Assembly: GCA_023150845.1 (NCBI GenBank)
Contig: JAKLKD010000010.1
Coordinates: 1-61,514, forward strand
DNA length: 61,514 nucleotides
Direction of reading: 5' to 3'
From: Myxococcota bacterium
Lineage (GTDB): Bacteria > Myxococcota_A > UBA796 > CAJQPC01
Both the position numbers and the translations under genes were made by a program. Position 1 is the stretch's first letter. Each line of letters starts with the position of its first letter. Under the pieces are notes generated by a model, which was given only the letters and a program-made list of their open reading frames with translations, had not been told where the DNA came from and searched no databases. This document shows, piece after piece, positions 27,795 to 35,613 of the stretch.

Positions 27795-28412
27795 TCACGC
27801 GCTCTGCCGCGTCGGGAGCGGCCCGCTGGCGATGACGCCGCCCATGAGCAGCCGGAACACCTGCTCGGCGAGCTGATTGACGTGCAGCTCCTCCCCGGCC
27901 AAGGCGCCCTGGAAGATCGGCTCTTTGACCAAGCCCAAGATGCAGCGGGCGAGCAGGCGGGGGTCGCCGTCCACCACCACGCCGATGGCCTGCCCCGTGC
28001 GCAGGGCCCGCTCTAGCCGCCCCGCCGCCCGGGCGTAGAAGGCCCGCACCAAGGCGTCCCCCTCGGCGTCGATGCCGATGGCCTCGGTGAACAAGAGGCG
28101 CCAGGCGCCGCGCTCCAAGGCCGCGCCCAAGATGCGCTCGATGTTGTCTCGGGCCTGGGAGGCGATGTCGCCCTCGACGTCGATGGGCTGAATCACCGCC
28201 TCCACCCGCTCCATCAGCCCCTCCAAGACGGCCTGGAAGACCGCCCGTTTGGAGTCGAAGTAGTTGTAGAAGGTGCCTCGTGCGACCCCGGCGATGAGCA
28301 GAATGTCGGACACCGAGGCGGCGTGGTAACCCTTCTTCGTGAAGACCTCCCGCGCGGCGTCTAGGAGGGCGGCGCGGCGGTCGTCGGGGTGCATGGCTGG
28401 CGCACGAGTCAT
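27795..28412 (-). CDS. TetR-family regulator divergent from the activase operon
   Basis: A 205-residue TetR/AcrR protein. The HTH at about 18-55 reads AREVFTKKGYHAASVSDILL then GVARGTFYNYFDSKRAVF, a near-perfect family signature with the TFYNYF recognition helix. The C-terminal two-thirds is an all-helical ligand domain (TetR_C type), ending with a hydrophobic FRLLMGGV helix. It is transcribed away from the activase gene, and a 16-base palindrome lies between them. Family knowledge and this geometry suggest it represses itself and the divergent genes, responding perhaps to an acyl-CoA; the ligand is inference. No Shine-Dalgarno site is obvious. Confidence 0.92.
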   Translation of the reverse strand: MTRAPAMHPDDRRAALLDAAREVFTKKGYHAASVSDILLIAGVARGTFYNYFDSKRAVFQAVLEGLMERVEAVIQPIDVEGDIASQARDNIERILGAALERGAWRLLFTEAIGIDAEGDALVRAFYARAAGRLERALRTGQAIGVVVDGDPRLLARCILGLVKEPIFQGALAGEELHVNQLAEQVFRLLMGGVIASGPLPTRQSA

Positions 28413-28490
28413 TCGGGGCCTTTATCCGAGCGAGGCGCCGCTCGCCGCGCCAAGCGACGAGATCTGGGGCAGGCGCTAATCCTCGTGATA

Positions 28491-28506
28491 GACTGACGTG
28501 TCAGTC
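28491..28506. promoter_or_regulatory. Palindromic operator between tetR and the activase gene
   Basis: GACTGA and TCAGTC flank CGTG, in the 122-base gap between two divergent genes and 29 bases before the activase ATG. The GACTGAC-type half site is common among TetR regulators of fatty-acid and acyl-CoA genes. Confidence 0.7.
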
Positions 28507-28534
28507 ACGCCCACGACCCTCCAGCGAGCCCACG

Positions 28535-31500
28535 ATGACCCCACGCACCCGCCTCGCCATCGGCCTCGACGTCGGCTCCACCACCGTCAAGGCCGTCGTG
28601 TGTGACCCGGAGACCCTTGAGATCCTCTGGAGCGACTACCAGCGGCACGAGACCCGGCAGCCCGAGACCGTGCTCGACTTCATGGTGCGCATCGGCGAGG
28701 CCTTCCCCGAGGCGACGGACCTGCGCGTGCTCATCACCGGCTCCGGCGCGGGCCCGCTCACCAAGCCGCTCAACGCCCGCTTCGTGCAGGAGGTCAACGC
28801 GGTCACCTTCGCCGTCGAGCGCCTGCACCCCGACGTAGGCTCAGTGATTGAGCTCGGCGGTCAAGACGCCAAGATCATCATGTTCCGCGAGCGCACGACC
28901 GACGACGGCCAGGTCGAGAAGCAGGCGCTCACCTCGATGAACGACAAGTGCGCGTCGGGCACCGGCGCCACCATCGACAAGTGCCTCATCAAGGTCGGCA
29001 TGGACAGCGCCACCTTACGCGGCCTGCGCTTTGACCCCACCCGCCTGCACCACGTCGCGGCGAAGTGTGGTGTGTTCGCCGAGACGGACATCGTGAATCT
29101 CGTGAAGAGCGGCATCCCCGCCCCCGAGATCATGTGCTCCTTGGCCGACGCCATCGTGCACCAGAACCTCAGCGTGCTCACCCGGGGCAACACCCTGCGC
29201 CCCAAGGTGCTGCTCCTGGGCGGCCCCAACGCGTACCTCGGCTTCTTGGTCGAGTGCTGGCGGATGCGTATCCCCGAGACCTGGGAGAGCCGCGGCGTGG
29301 CCTGGCCCAAAGACCAGCCCATCGAGTCCCTCATCTTCACCCCGCCGAACAGCCAGTACTACGCCGCTTATGGCGCCGTCGTCTTCGGCATCTCCGACAC
29401 CCGCGCCGGGGCCGACGAGGGGCGCTACGCGGGCCTCGACGGCCTCAAGCGCTACATGAGCGAGGGCCGGGGCGCGCGCCTGGCCGCCACCGCCGCCGCG
29501 CCCTTGGTGAAGGACGAGGCCGAGCTTCTGACCTTCCGCGAAGACTACCGGGTGCCGGTGTTCAACCCCGCCCAGTTCACGCCGGGGCAGGTCGTGCGGG
29601 GGGTCATCGGCCTCGACGGCGGCTCGACGAGCTCGAAGGCCGCGCTCGTGGACTACGAGACTGGGGAGGTGCTGCTCAAGGCCTACACCTTGTCCAAAGG
29701 AAACCCCATCCAGGACACCCGGGACCTGCTCGCGGAGCTGCGCGACGCCGTCCGCGCCCAAGGCGCGGAGCTCGAGTGTATGGGCTTCGGCGCCACGGGC
29801 TACGCCGCGGACGTGCTTGAAGAGTCCGTGGCCGCGGACGTGAACATCGTCGAGACAGTGGCCCACATGATGTCGGCGGTGCGGTATGTGCCCGACGCTG
29901 ACGTGATCTGCGACATCGGCGGCCAAGACATCAAGGTGCTGATGCTCACGCCGAGCCGCGACGGCGGCCGGGACGTGAAGGACTTCCGGCTCTCCAACCA
30001 GTGCTCCGCGGGCAACGGCATGTTGCTCCAGGCCATGGCCGACCAGCTCGGCGTGCCGCTCCAGGACTACGCTGAGGTCGCCTTCGCCGCGCCCCTCGCC
30101 CCGCGCTTCTCCTATGGCTGCGCGGTCTTCTTGGACGCCGACCGGGTGAACTTCCAGAAGGAGGGCTTCAAGGCCGCGGAGATGTTGGCCGGGCTCGCCC
30201 AGGTCTTGCCGAAGAACGTGTGGCAGTACGTCGCCCAGGTGCCCCGGCTCTCCGAGCTCGGGCGGGTGTTTGTGCTCCAGGGCGGCACCCAGCGGAACCT
30301 CGCCGCGGTGAAGGCCCAGGTGGACTACATCCGGCAGCGTGTGCCAGACGCGAAGATCGTCGTTCACCCCCACTGCGGCGAGGCCGGGGCCATCGGCGCG
30401 GCGATGGAGACCCTGCGCGTGGTCCGCCGCCGGGGCAGCTCGCGGTTCATCGGCTTAGACGCCGCGATCCGCCTGGAGTACACGGCGAAGAACGACGAGA
30501 GCACGAAGTGTACGTTCTGCCCCAACAACTGCTCCCGCACCTTCATCGACACCCGCACCTTTGACGGCCGCACGAGCCGCTACATCTCCGGCTTCTCCTG
30601 CGAGAAGGGCACGGTGGAGAGCAAAGAGGCCCTCAAGGAGCTCGCCCGGCGCCAGTCCGAGCTGCGGAAACACTTCCCGAACCTCGTCACTGAAGAGGCC
30701 GTGCTCTCCTTCAAACACTTCTTCACCCCAACGCCCCAGCCCCCGGCGGGCAGCGTCAAGGGTGACGTTGAGGTGCGGCGCCTGCCGTTTCTGCGGGTGG
30801 CCCGGCGGGTGATGCAGCGCGGGTTCCGCCGCTCCCACCGGGATCTTCGGGGGGTGAAGATCGGCATCCCCCGGGTGCTCAACATGTACTCCGTGGGCCC
30901 GTTTATGCGGACCTACCTGGAGAGCCTCGGCCTGCCCAAAGAGAACGTCGTGTTCTCCCCGGCGACGAGCGAAGAGATGTGGACGGAGGGCGGCCGCTAC
31001 GGCTCCATCGACCCCTGCTTCCCCTCCAAGGTCATCCAGGCCCACGTGCACGAGCTGCTCACCCACGCCAACACCGACCCCAAGCGTGGCCCGCTCAACT
31101 ACATCTGGTACCCCTGCGTCACCCATGTGCAGAGCTGGGTGCAGCACACCATGGACAACGCCTCCTGCCCCATCGTCGCGGGCAGCCCCAACGTCATCAA
31201 GGCCGCGTTCACCAAGGAGGTGGACCTCTTCGCCCGGGCCGGGGTGCAGTATGTGGACGACGCGGTGACCTTCACCGAGCCGAACCTGCTCAAGCGCCAG
31301 CTCTTTGAGGTCTGGGGGCCGCGCCTCGGCGTCACTGAAGACGAGAGCGACCACGCCGTTGACCAGGGCTTCGCCGCGCTCCAGGCGTTCAGCGCCCACA
31401 TGGAGCAGAAGGGCCGGGAGATCCTGGAGCAGGTTGAGCGGGACGGCAAGCTCGCCATCTTGATGATCGGCCGGCCCTACCACAGCGATCCTGGCCTCCA

Positions 31501-32014
31501 CCACGGCATCCCCGAGGAGCTGCAGGCGCTCGGTTACCCCATCCTCTCCATCCGCTCAATCCCCAAGGATCCCGAGTGGCTCCGCCGCTTCTTCGGCCCC
31601 GACGACCCGCTCGACATCCGCGACGTCTGGCCGGAGAACTACTCCGCGAACTCCGTGCAGAAGGTCTGGGCGGCGCGGTTCGCGGCGCATCACCCGAACG
31701 TGGCGCTCTTGGACCTCTCCAGCTTCAAGTGTGGCCACGACGCGCCCACCTACGGCATCATCGACCAGATCATCGGCGCGGCGAAGGTCCCCTACTCCGC
31801 CCTGCACGACATCGACGCCAACAAGCCCGGCGGCTCGATCCGCATCCGGGTGAAGACCTACGCCCACCGCCTCAAGCTCGTCGAGGAGGCCCTCGCCGAG
31901 CAAGCCCAGGCCCGGGCCGAGCTCGCCCGCCGGGTCGCCGCGCGCCGCGAGGAGCTCATCTTGGCCCGTCTACAAGGCCGCGCCGCCCCCTCGGGCGCCC
32001 AGGCCGCGAAATAG
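28535..32014 (+). CDS. Double-ATPase acyl-CoA dehydratase activase (BadF/BadG/HgdC family) with DUF2229
   Basis: A 1159-residue ASKHA-fold protein related to the ATPases that inject electrons into 2-hydroxyacyl-CoA dehydratases and benzoyl-CoA reductases. Domain 1 has GLDVGSTTVKAVV, ELGGQDAKIIMF and NDKCASGTGATIDKC. Domain 2 (from about 355) has GLDGGSTSSKAALV, DIGGQDIKVLM and SNQCSAGNGMLLQ. The paired cysteines in each (CASGTG/AAKCGVF; CSAGNG/SYGCAVF) match iron-sulfur cluster ligands of the family. CTFCPNNC at about 658 is an extra Cys-rich motif, and the C-terminal 400 residues are DUF2229-like. Related giant proteins of about 1400 residues are often fused to a dehydratase-like part, which here is the next gene. 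The substrate is unknown. Confidence 0.9.
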   Translation: MTPRTRLAIGLDVGSTTVKAVVCDPETLEILWSDYQRHETRQPETVLDFMVRIGEAFPEATDLRVLITGSGAGPLTKPLNARFVQEVNAVTFAVERLHPDVGSVIELGGQDAKIIMFRERTTDDGQVEKQALTSMNDKCASGTGATIDKCLIKVGMDSATLRGLRFDPTRLHHVAAKCGVFAETDIVNLVKSGIPAPEIMCSLADAIVHQNLSVLTRGNTLRPKVLLLGGPNAYLGFLVECWRMRIPETWESRGVAWPKDQPIESLIFTPPNSQYYAAYGAVVFGISDTRAGADEGRYAGLDGLKRYMSEGRGARLAATAAAPLVKDEAELLTFREDYRVPVFNPAQFTPGQVVRGVIGLDGGSTSSKAALVDYETGEVLLKAYTLSKGNPIQDTRDLLAELRDAVRAQGAELECMGFGATGYAADVLEESVAADVNIVETVAHMMSAVRYVPDADVICDIGGQDIKVLMLTPSRDGGRDVKDFRLSNQCSAGNGMLLQAMADQLGVPLQDYAEVAFAAPLAPRFSYGCAVFLDADRVNFQKEGFKAAEMLAGLAQVLPKNVWQYVAQVPRLSELGRVFVLQGGTQRNLAAVKAQVDYIRQRVPDAKIVVHPHCGEAGAIGAAMETLRVVRRRGSSRFIGLDAAIRLEYTAKNDESTKCTFCPNNCSRTFIDTRTFDGRTSRYISGFSCEKGTVESKEALKELARRQSELRKHFPNLVTEEAVLSFKHFFTPTPQPPAGSVKGDVEVRRLPFLRVARRVMQRGFRRSHRDLRGVKIGIPRVLNMYSVGPFMRTYLESLGLPKENVVFSPATSEEMWTEGGRYGSIDPCFPSKVIQAHVHELLTHANTDPKRGPLNYIWYPCVTHVQSWVQHTMDNASCPIVAGSPNVIKAAFTKEVDLFARAGVQYVDDAVTFTEPNLLKRQLFEVWGPRLGVTEDESDHAVDQGFAALQAFSAHMEQKGREILEQVERDGKLAILMIGRPYHSDPGLHHGIPEELQALGYPILSIRSIPKDPEWLRRFFGPDDPLDIRDVWPENYSANSVQKVWAARFAAHHPNVALLDLSSFKCGHDAPTYGIIDQIIGAAKVPYSALHDIDANKPGGSIRIRVKTYAHRLKLVEEALAEQAQARAELARRVAARREELILARLQGRAAPSGAQAAK

Positions 32015-32052
32015 CCCTCCCTTCCCCTTCTTTTCGCCTCCAGGAGCCGCCG

Positions 32053-33654
32053 ATGTACGACAACGAGAACGACCTCTCCGGCCAGCCCGACCGCCTGAGC
32101 CCCGAAGCCCTCGCCGAGATTGAGCGGGAGCTCGCCGAGTTCAGCCGCGCCGAGGCCGACGCCTTGGGGCTCGGGCGCGCCCAGTGGCGGGACCGGGTGA
32201 ACACCACCTTCACGGCCTCCCAGCGCGGCACCACGACGATCTGGGTGAGCGGCCTCACCATCGCCCATGACGAGCTCGTCGTGCAGGCGCTCAAGGGCAT
32301 CGGCTACCAGGTCGCCATGCTCACGCCGCCGGACAACGCGGCCCTGCAGCTCGGCAAAGAGTTCGGCAACCGCGGGCAGTGCAACCCCACCTACTTCACC
32401 GTCGGCAACCTCGTGAAGCACCTCGTGCACCTCCGCGACGTGGCCGGGATGCCGACGGCGGAGATCATCGAGCGCCACGTCTTCTTGACCGCCGGGGCCT
32501 GCGGGCCCTGCCGCTTCGGCACCTACGTCACCGAGTACCGCAAGGCCCTGCGCGACGCGGGCTTCGACGGCTTCCGGGTGCTCCTGTTCCAGCAGCAGGG
32601 CGGCGTAAAGCAGGCCACGGGCGACGAGCTCGGCCTCAAGATCGACGTGAACTTCGCCGTCGGCGTGGTGCGCGCCCTCATCGCCGGGGACGTGCTCAAC
32701 CTCATCGGCTACCGCATCCGCCCCTACGAGGTCACCCCCGGCGCCACCAACGCGGCCCTGGAGGAGTGTAAGCGCCTCGTCGGCGAGGCCCTGGCCAAGA
32801 AGGGCAGCCTGCTCCCGGCGCTCATGCGCTCCCGGCTGATCCTCTCGAAGGTGGAGGTCGACCGCACCCAGCCCAAGCCCGTCGTCTCGGTGATCGGCGA
32901 GTTCTGGGCCATGACCACTGAAGGTGAGGGCAACTACCGCCTGCAGAAGTTTCTGGAGCGTGAGGGCGCCGAGGTGGACGTGCAGGGCGTCACCAACTGG
33001 ATCTTGTTCATGATCTGGGAGAACCGCTACGACACCAAACGCCGGATGGACCTGCGTGAGCAGGACGGCGGGCGCAAGGGCCTGGAGGGCAAAGACCCGA
33101 CGAAGAAGCTCTGGGGCCTCGCCGCGGCGGAGCCCCTGGTGCGCGGCATCTTCCAGCTTTACGCGAAGGCCGTGGGCCTGCACGGCTACCACCTGCCCAA
33201 CATGGACGAGATCGCGGCCTTGGCGAAGGACCACTACTCGAACGACGTGCGCGGCGGCGAGGGCCACATGGAGGTGGGCAAGCTCATCCACTTCGCCCAA
33301 GACAAGGTCAACCACATGACCGTGTCGGTGAAGCCCTTCGGCTGTATGCCCTCCTCGGGCGTGAGCGACGGCGTGCAGACCCTGGTGGCCGCCCGTTACC
33401 CCGACTCCTTGTTTTTGCCCATCGAGACGACGGGCGACGGCGAGGTCAACGTGCACAGCCGCGTGCAGATGATGCTGTTCAAGGCGCATCAGAAGGCCCG
33501 GGCCGAGTTTGAGCAGGCCCTCGCCCAGGCGGGGCTCGACGAGGACACCTTCAAGGCCCGGGTGCGCGGCAGCCGCCGCTGGCGCTCGGCCTTCTCCCGC
33601 CCGGCGCACCGCTCGGCGAGCGTCGTGACGAGCCTCGTCTACGCCGTGTCCTGA
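32053..33654 (+). CDS. 2-hydroxyacyl-CoA dehydratase-like protein (HgdB/BcrC superfamily)
   Basis: A 533-residue partner of the activase, of the 2-hydroxyglutaryl-CoA dehydratase D-component superfamily. Cysteines that could bind iron-sulfur clusters occur in GNRGQCNPTYFTVGNL (about 108), TAGACGPCRFGTYVTEYRK (about 140-158) and VKPFGCMPSSGVSDG (about 430-444). The second of these corresponds to the C-x2-C pattern of the giant activase fusions. AGGAG sits seven bases upstream of the ATG. A longer open frame runs further upstream through the activase gene, but the family N-terminus and this ribosome site fix the start here. It lies 38 bases after the activase gene and is co-transcribed. Confidence 0.88.
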   Translation: MYDNENDLSGQPDRLSPEALAEIERELAEFSRAEADALGLGRAQWRDRVNTTFTASQRGTTTIWVSGLTIAHDELVVQALKGIGYQVAMLTPPDNAALQLGKEFGNRGQCNPTYFTVGNLVKHLVHLRDVAGMPTAEIIERHVFLTAGACGPCRFGTYVTEYRKALRDAGFDGFRVLLFQQQGGVKQATGDELGLKIDVNFAVGVVRALIAGDVLNLIGYRIRPYEVTPGATNAALEECKRLVGEALAKKGSLLPALMRSRLILSKVEVDRTQPKPVVSVIGEFWAMTTEGEGNYRLQKFLEREGAEVDVQGVTNWILFMIWENRYDTKRRMDLREQDGGRKGLEGKDPTKKLWGLAAAEPLVRGIFQLYAKAVGLHGYHLPNMDEIAALAKDHYSNDVRGGEGHMEVGKLIHFAQDKVNHMTVSVKPFGCMPSSGVSDGVQTLVAARYPDSLFLPIETTGDGEVNVHSRVQMMLFKAHQKARAEFEQALAQAGLDEDTFKARVRGSRRWRSAFSRPAHRSASVVTSLVYAVS

Positions 33655-33726
33655 TCCGCCGCACTCGACGAGGCGCCGGGCCGGGGCTATATCCACTTCC
33701 AGTTGTGCTAAGCAATGGAGGTGGTG

Positions 33727-34752
33727 ATGCGTGACTTCTGGCTCCCGGCGCTCTCGACGCCGATGCTCCCGGCGGGCAAACCCCTCGGCTTCACGCTCTA
33801 CGGGGACCGCCTCGTCTTCTGGCGAGACGCCCAGGGCGTGGCCCGCTGCGCCCCAGACGTCTGCCCCCACCGCTCGGCGCCGCTGTCCTTGGGCCGGGTG
33901 ACCGACGGCGACCTGGAGTGCCCCTACCACGGCTGGCGTTTTGACGGCGGCGGCGCCTGCAGCCACATCCCCACCCTCGCGCCTGGGGTGAAGCCCCCGG
34001 CCCGGGCCTGCCTCACGCCCTACCCCACCGTCGAGCGCTGGGGCTTCATCTGGGTGTGGATGGGCGACCCCGCCGCGGCGACCCCAGACACCATCCCCGA
34101 CTACAGCGCCTGGGTGGGCCCCGGCTGGGACGGCTTTGAGGACACCTTCGAGCTCGACATCGACCACGGCCTCATGGTCGAGAACCTCCTCGACCCCTCC
34201 CACATCCCCTTCACCCACGAGGGCACCCTCGGGCGGCGCGGCGACGCGAAGCCCCTGGACCTCGCCGTCGAGGACCACCCGTCTATCCCCGGCGCCTTCG
34301 TCGGCCTGTTTAAGAACAGCACCGTGCAGTCCGCGACGGAGCAGCGCTTCCGCTTCTTCCCGCCCTGCGTCGTGGTGCTCGACTTCCAGCTCAAGCCCGG
34401 CTGGCGCTTCGTGCAGCTCCAGCACTGCCTGCCCGTGGCCCCGAACAAGATGCGCCTGCACTACCGCCTGCAGCGGGACTGGCTCACGTCGATCCCCGGC
34501 ATGAACCTCTTGATGACCTACCAGAGCCGCAAGATCGTCGCCCAAGACGTCGCGATGCTCGCCGGGGAGCAGGCGCGGCTAAACGAGGGGTTTAAGCCCT
34601 GGAACGCCAGCGTTGAGGCCGACCGCTTCGCCCTGCGTTACCGCGCCTGGCGCGCCCGGAACGACCGCCCCGAGCACTGGCAGGGCCGCGGCGCCGTCAC
34701 CGCCGTCGGCGCGCCCCTCAGCCCCGATCCAGCGCCGACCGAAGCCGCCTGA
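33727..34752 (+). CDS. Rieske 2Fe-2S oxygenase (pheophorbide a oxygenase-like)
   Basis: A 341-residue Rieske non-heme iron oxygenase alpha subunit. Residues 46-68 give the cluster motif CPH(R)-x16-CPYH (Cys46, His48, Cys65, His68) with GW after it. The mononuclear iron site is ENLLDPSHIPFTH, ligands His159 and His164 with a nearby Asp156, as in the PaO/CAO and vanillate-demethylase class. The C-terminal part lacks an obvious membrane anchor. The ATG at 33727 was chosen because GGAGG stands five bases before it and an upstream in-frame ATG at 33715 would place that site inside the gene. No reductase gene adjoins, so electrons must come from elsewhere. Its 3' end overlaps the convergent BtpA-type gene by 35 bases. 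Confidence 0.92.
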   Translation: MRDFWLPALSTPMLPAGKPLGFTLYGDRLVFWRDAQGVARCAPDVCPHRSAPLSLGRVTDGDLECPYHGWRFDGGGACSHIPTLAPGVKPPARACLTPYPTVERWGFIWVWMGDPAAATPDTIPDYSAWVGPGWDGFEDTFELDIDHGLMVENLLDPSHIPFTHEGTLGRRGDAKPLDLAVEDHPSIPGAFVGLFKNSTVQSATEQRFRFFPPCVVVLDFQLKPGWRFVQLQHCLPVAPNKMRLHYRLQRDWLTSIPGMNLLMTYQSRKIVAQDVAMLAGEQARLNEGFKPWNASVEADRFALRYRAWRARNDRPEHWQGRGAVTAVGAPLSPDPAPTEAA

Positions 34753-35518
34753 CCCGGGCGACCTCGACCTCAGCCCGCCAGTCGCCGCCTTCTTTGATGC
34801 TCGTGCCGACGATGACCGCGTCCGCGACCGCGCCGAACTCGGCGAGGTTGGCCTCGGTGATGCCGCTGCCGACGAGCACAGGGAGCCCCGCGGCCTTGGC
34901 CTCGACCACGTCGCCGAGGCGCGCGGCCTTGCCCGTGGACTCCCCGGTGATGATCAGGCCATCGGCCCCGCAGAAGGCGTAGCCCTCACACAATGCGCGA
35001 AGGGGGAGATCCGCCGTGGCCGCGTGGGCGGCGTGCTTTTTGCGCACGTCGGCGAAGATCCGCACCCCCTTCGCCCCCAAGGCCGCCCGGCGGCGTAAGA
35101 GCGGCCCGGCGCAGGCGTCGAGCCAGCCCTCATCGGCGAGGTGGCCGTACGCGAAGCCCTCGACGCGCAAGAAGCTCGCCCCGGCGGCCACGGCCACGCC
35201 CAAGGCCTCCTCGTTGGCCCCGGCGAGCACCTGCACCCCGGTCGGCAGGCCCATACGCGCGACGGCCGCCGTCGCCAAGGCCATGGCGGCGACGGTGGCG
35301 GGCTCCACCTGACCGCGCAGGTACGGCAGGTCGCCCATGTTCTCGACGAGCAAGGCGTCGCAGCCGCCCTCGATGAGCCGCGCCGCGTCGGACTCGGCCC
35401 GGCGGAGCATCGCCGCCATGTCCCCCGCCCAGCCCGGGCTTCCCGGCAGCGGGAGGAGGTGCACCATGCCGATGAGCGCGCAGCGCCCTGGGATGAGAGG
35501 AGACGTCAGCTCACGCAC
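34718..35518 (-). CDS. BtpA/SgcQ-family TIM-barrel protein
   Basis: A 266-residue BtpA-family protein (PF03437), a TIM barrel of unknown reaction. The N-terminal CALIGMVHLLPLPGSPGW and the LIEGGCDALLVENMGDLPYL strand are characteristic. Later barrel strands include VLAGANEEALGVAVAAGA, LRVEGFAYGHLADEGW and VGSGITEANLAEFG. The name comes from a cyanobacterial photosystem I biogenesis factor, while SgcQ sits in sugar-metabolism operons, so the function is open. The GTG at 35518 was chosen because it begins just before the first barrel strand. GGAG precedes it at a rather long distance, so the start is only moderately sure. Confidence 0.85.
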   Translation of the reverse strand: MRELTSPLIPGRCALIGMVHLLPLPGSPGWAGDMAAMLRRAESDAARLIEGGCDALLVENMGDLPYLRGQVEPATVAAMALATAAVARMGLPTGVQVLAGANEEALGVAVAAGASFLRVEGFAYGHLADEGWLDACAGPLLRRRAALGAKGVRIFADVRKKHAAHAATADLPLRALCEGYAFCGADGLIITGESTGKAARLGDVVEAKAAGLPVLVGSGITEANLAEFGAVADAVIVGTSIKEGGDWRAEVEVARVRRLRSALDRG

Positions 35519-35613
35519 GACAGCACCAAGCTCCGGGGGAAAAAACGACCGCGCCGCCGAGCGAAGGCGCCTGGCCCTCCGCTCGACGGCGACGATGCTC
35601 CGCGCCGCGCCGC

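Noticed and set aside
31858-34545. An 895-residue minus-strand open frame opposite the dehydratase and Rieske genes
   Set aside because: It crosses two well-supported genes on the other strand and consists of antisense-type low-complexity sequence.
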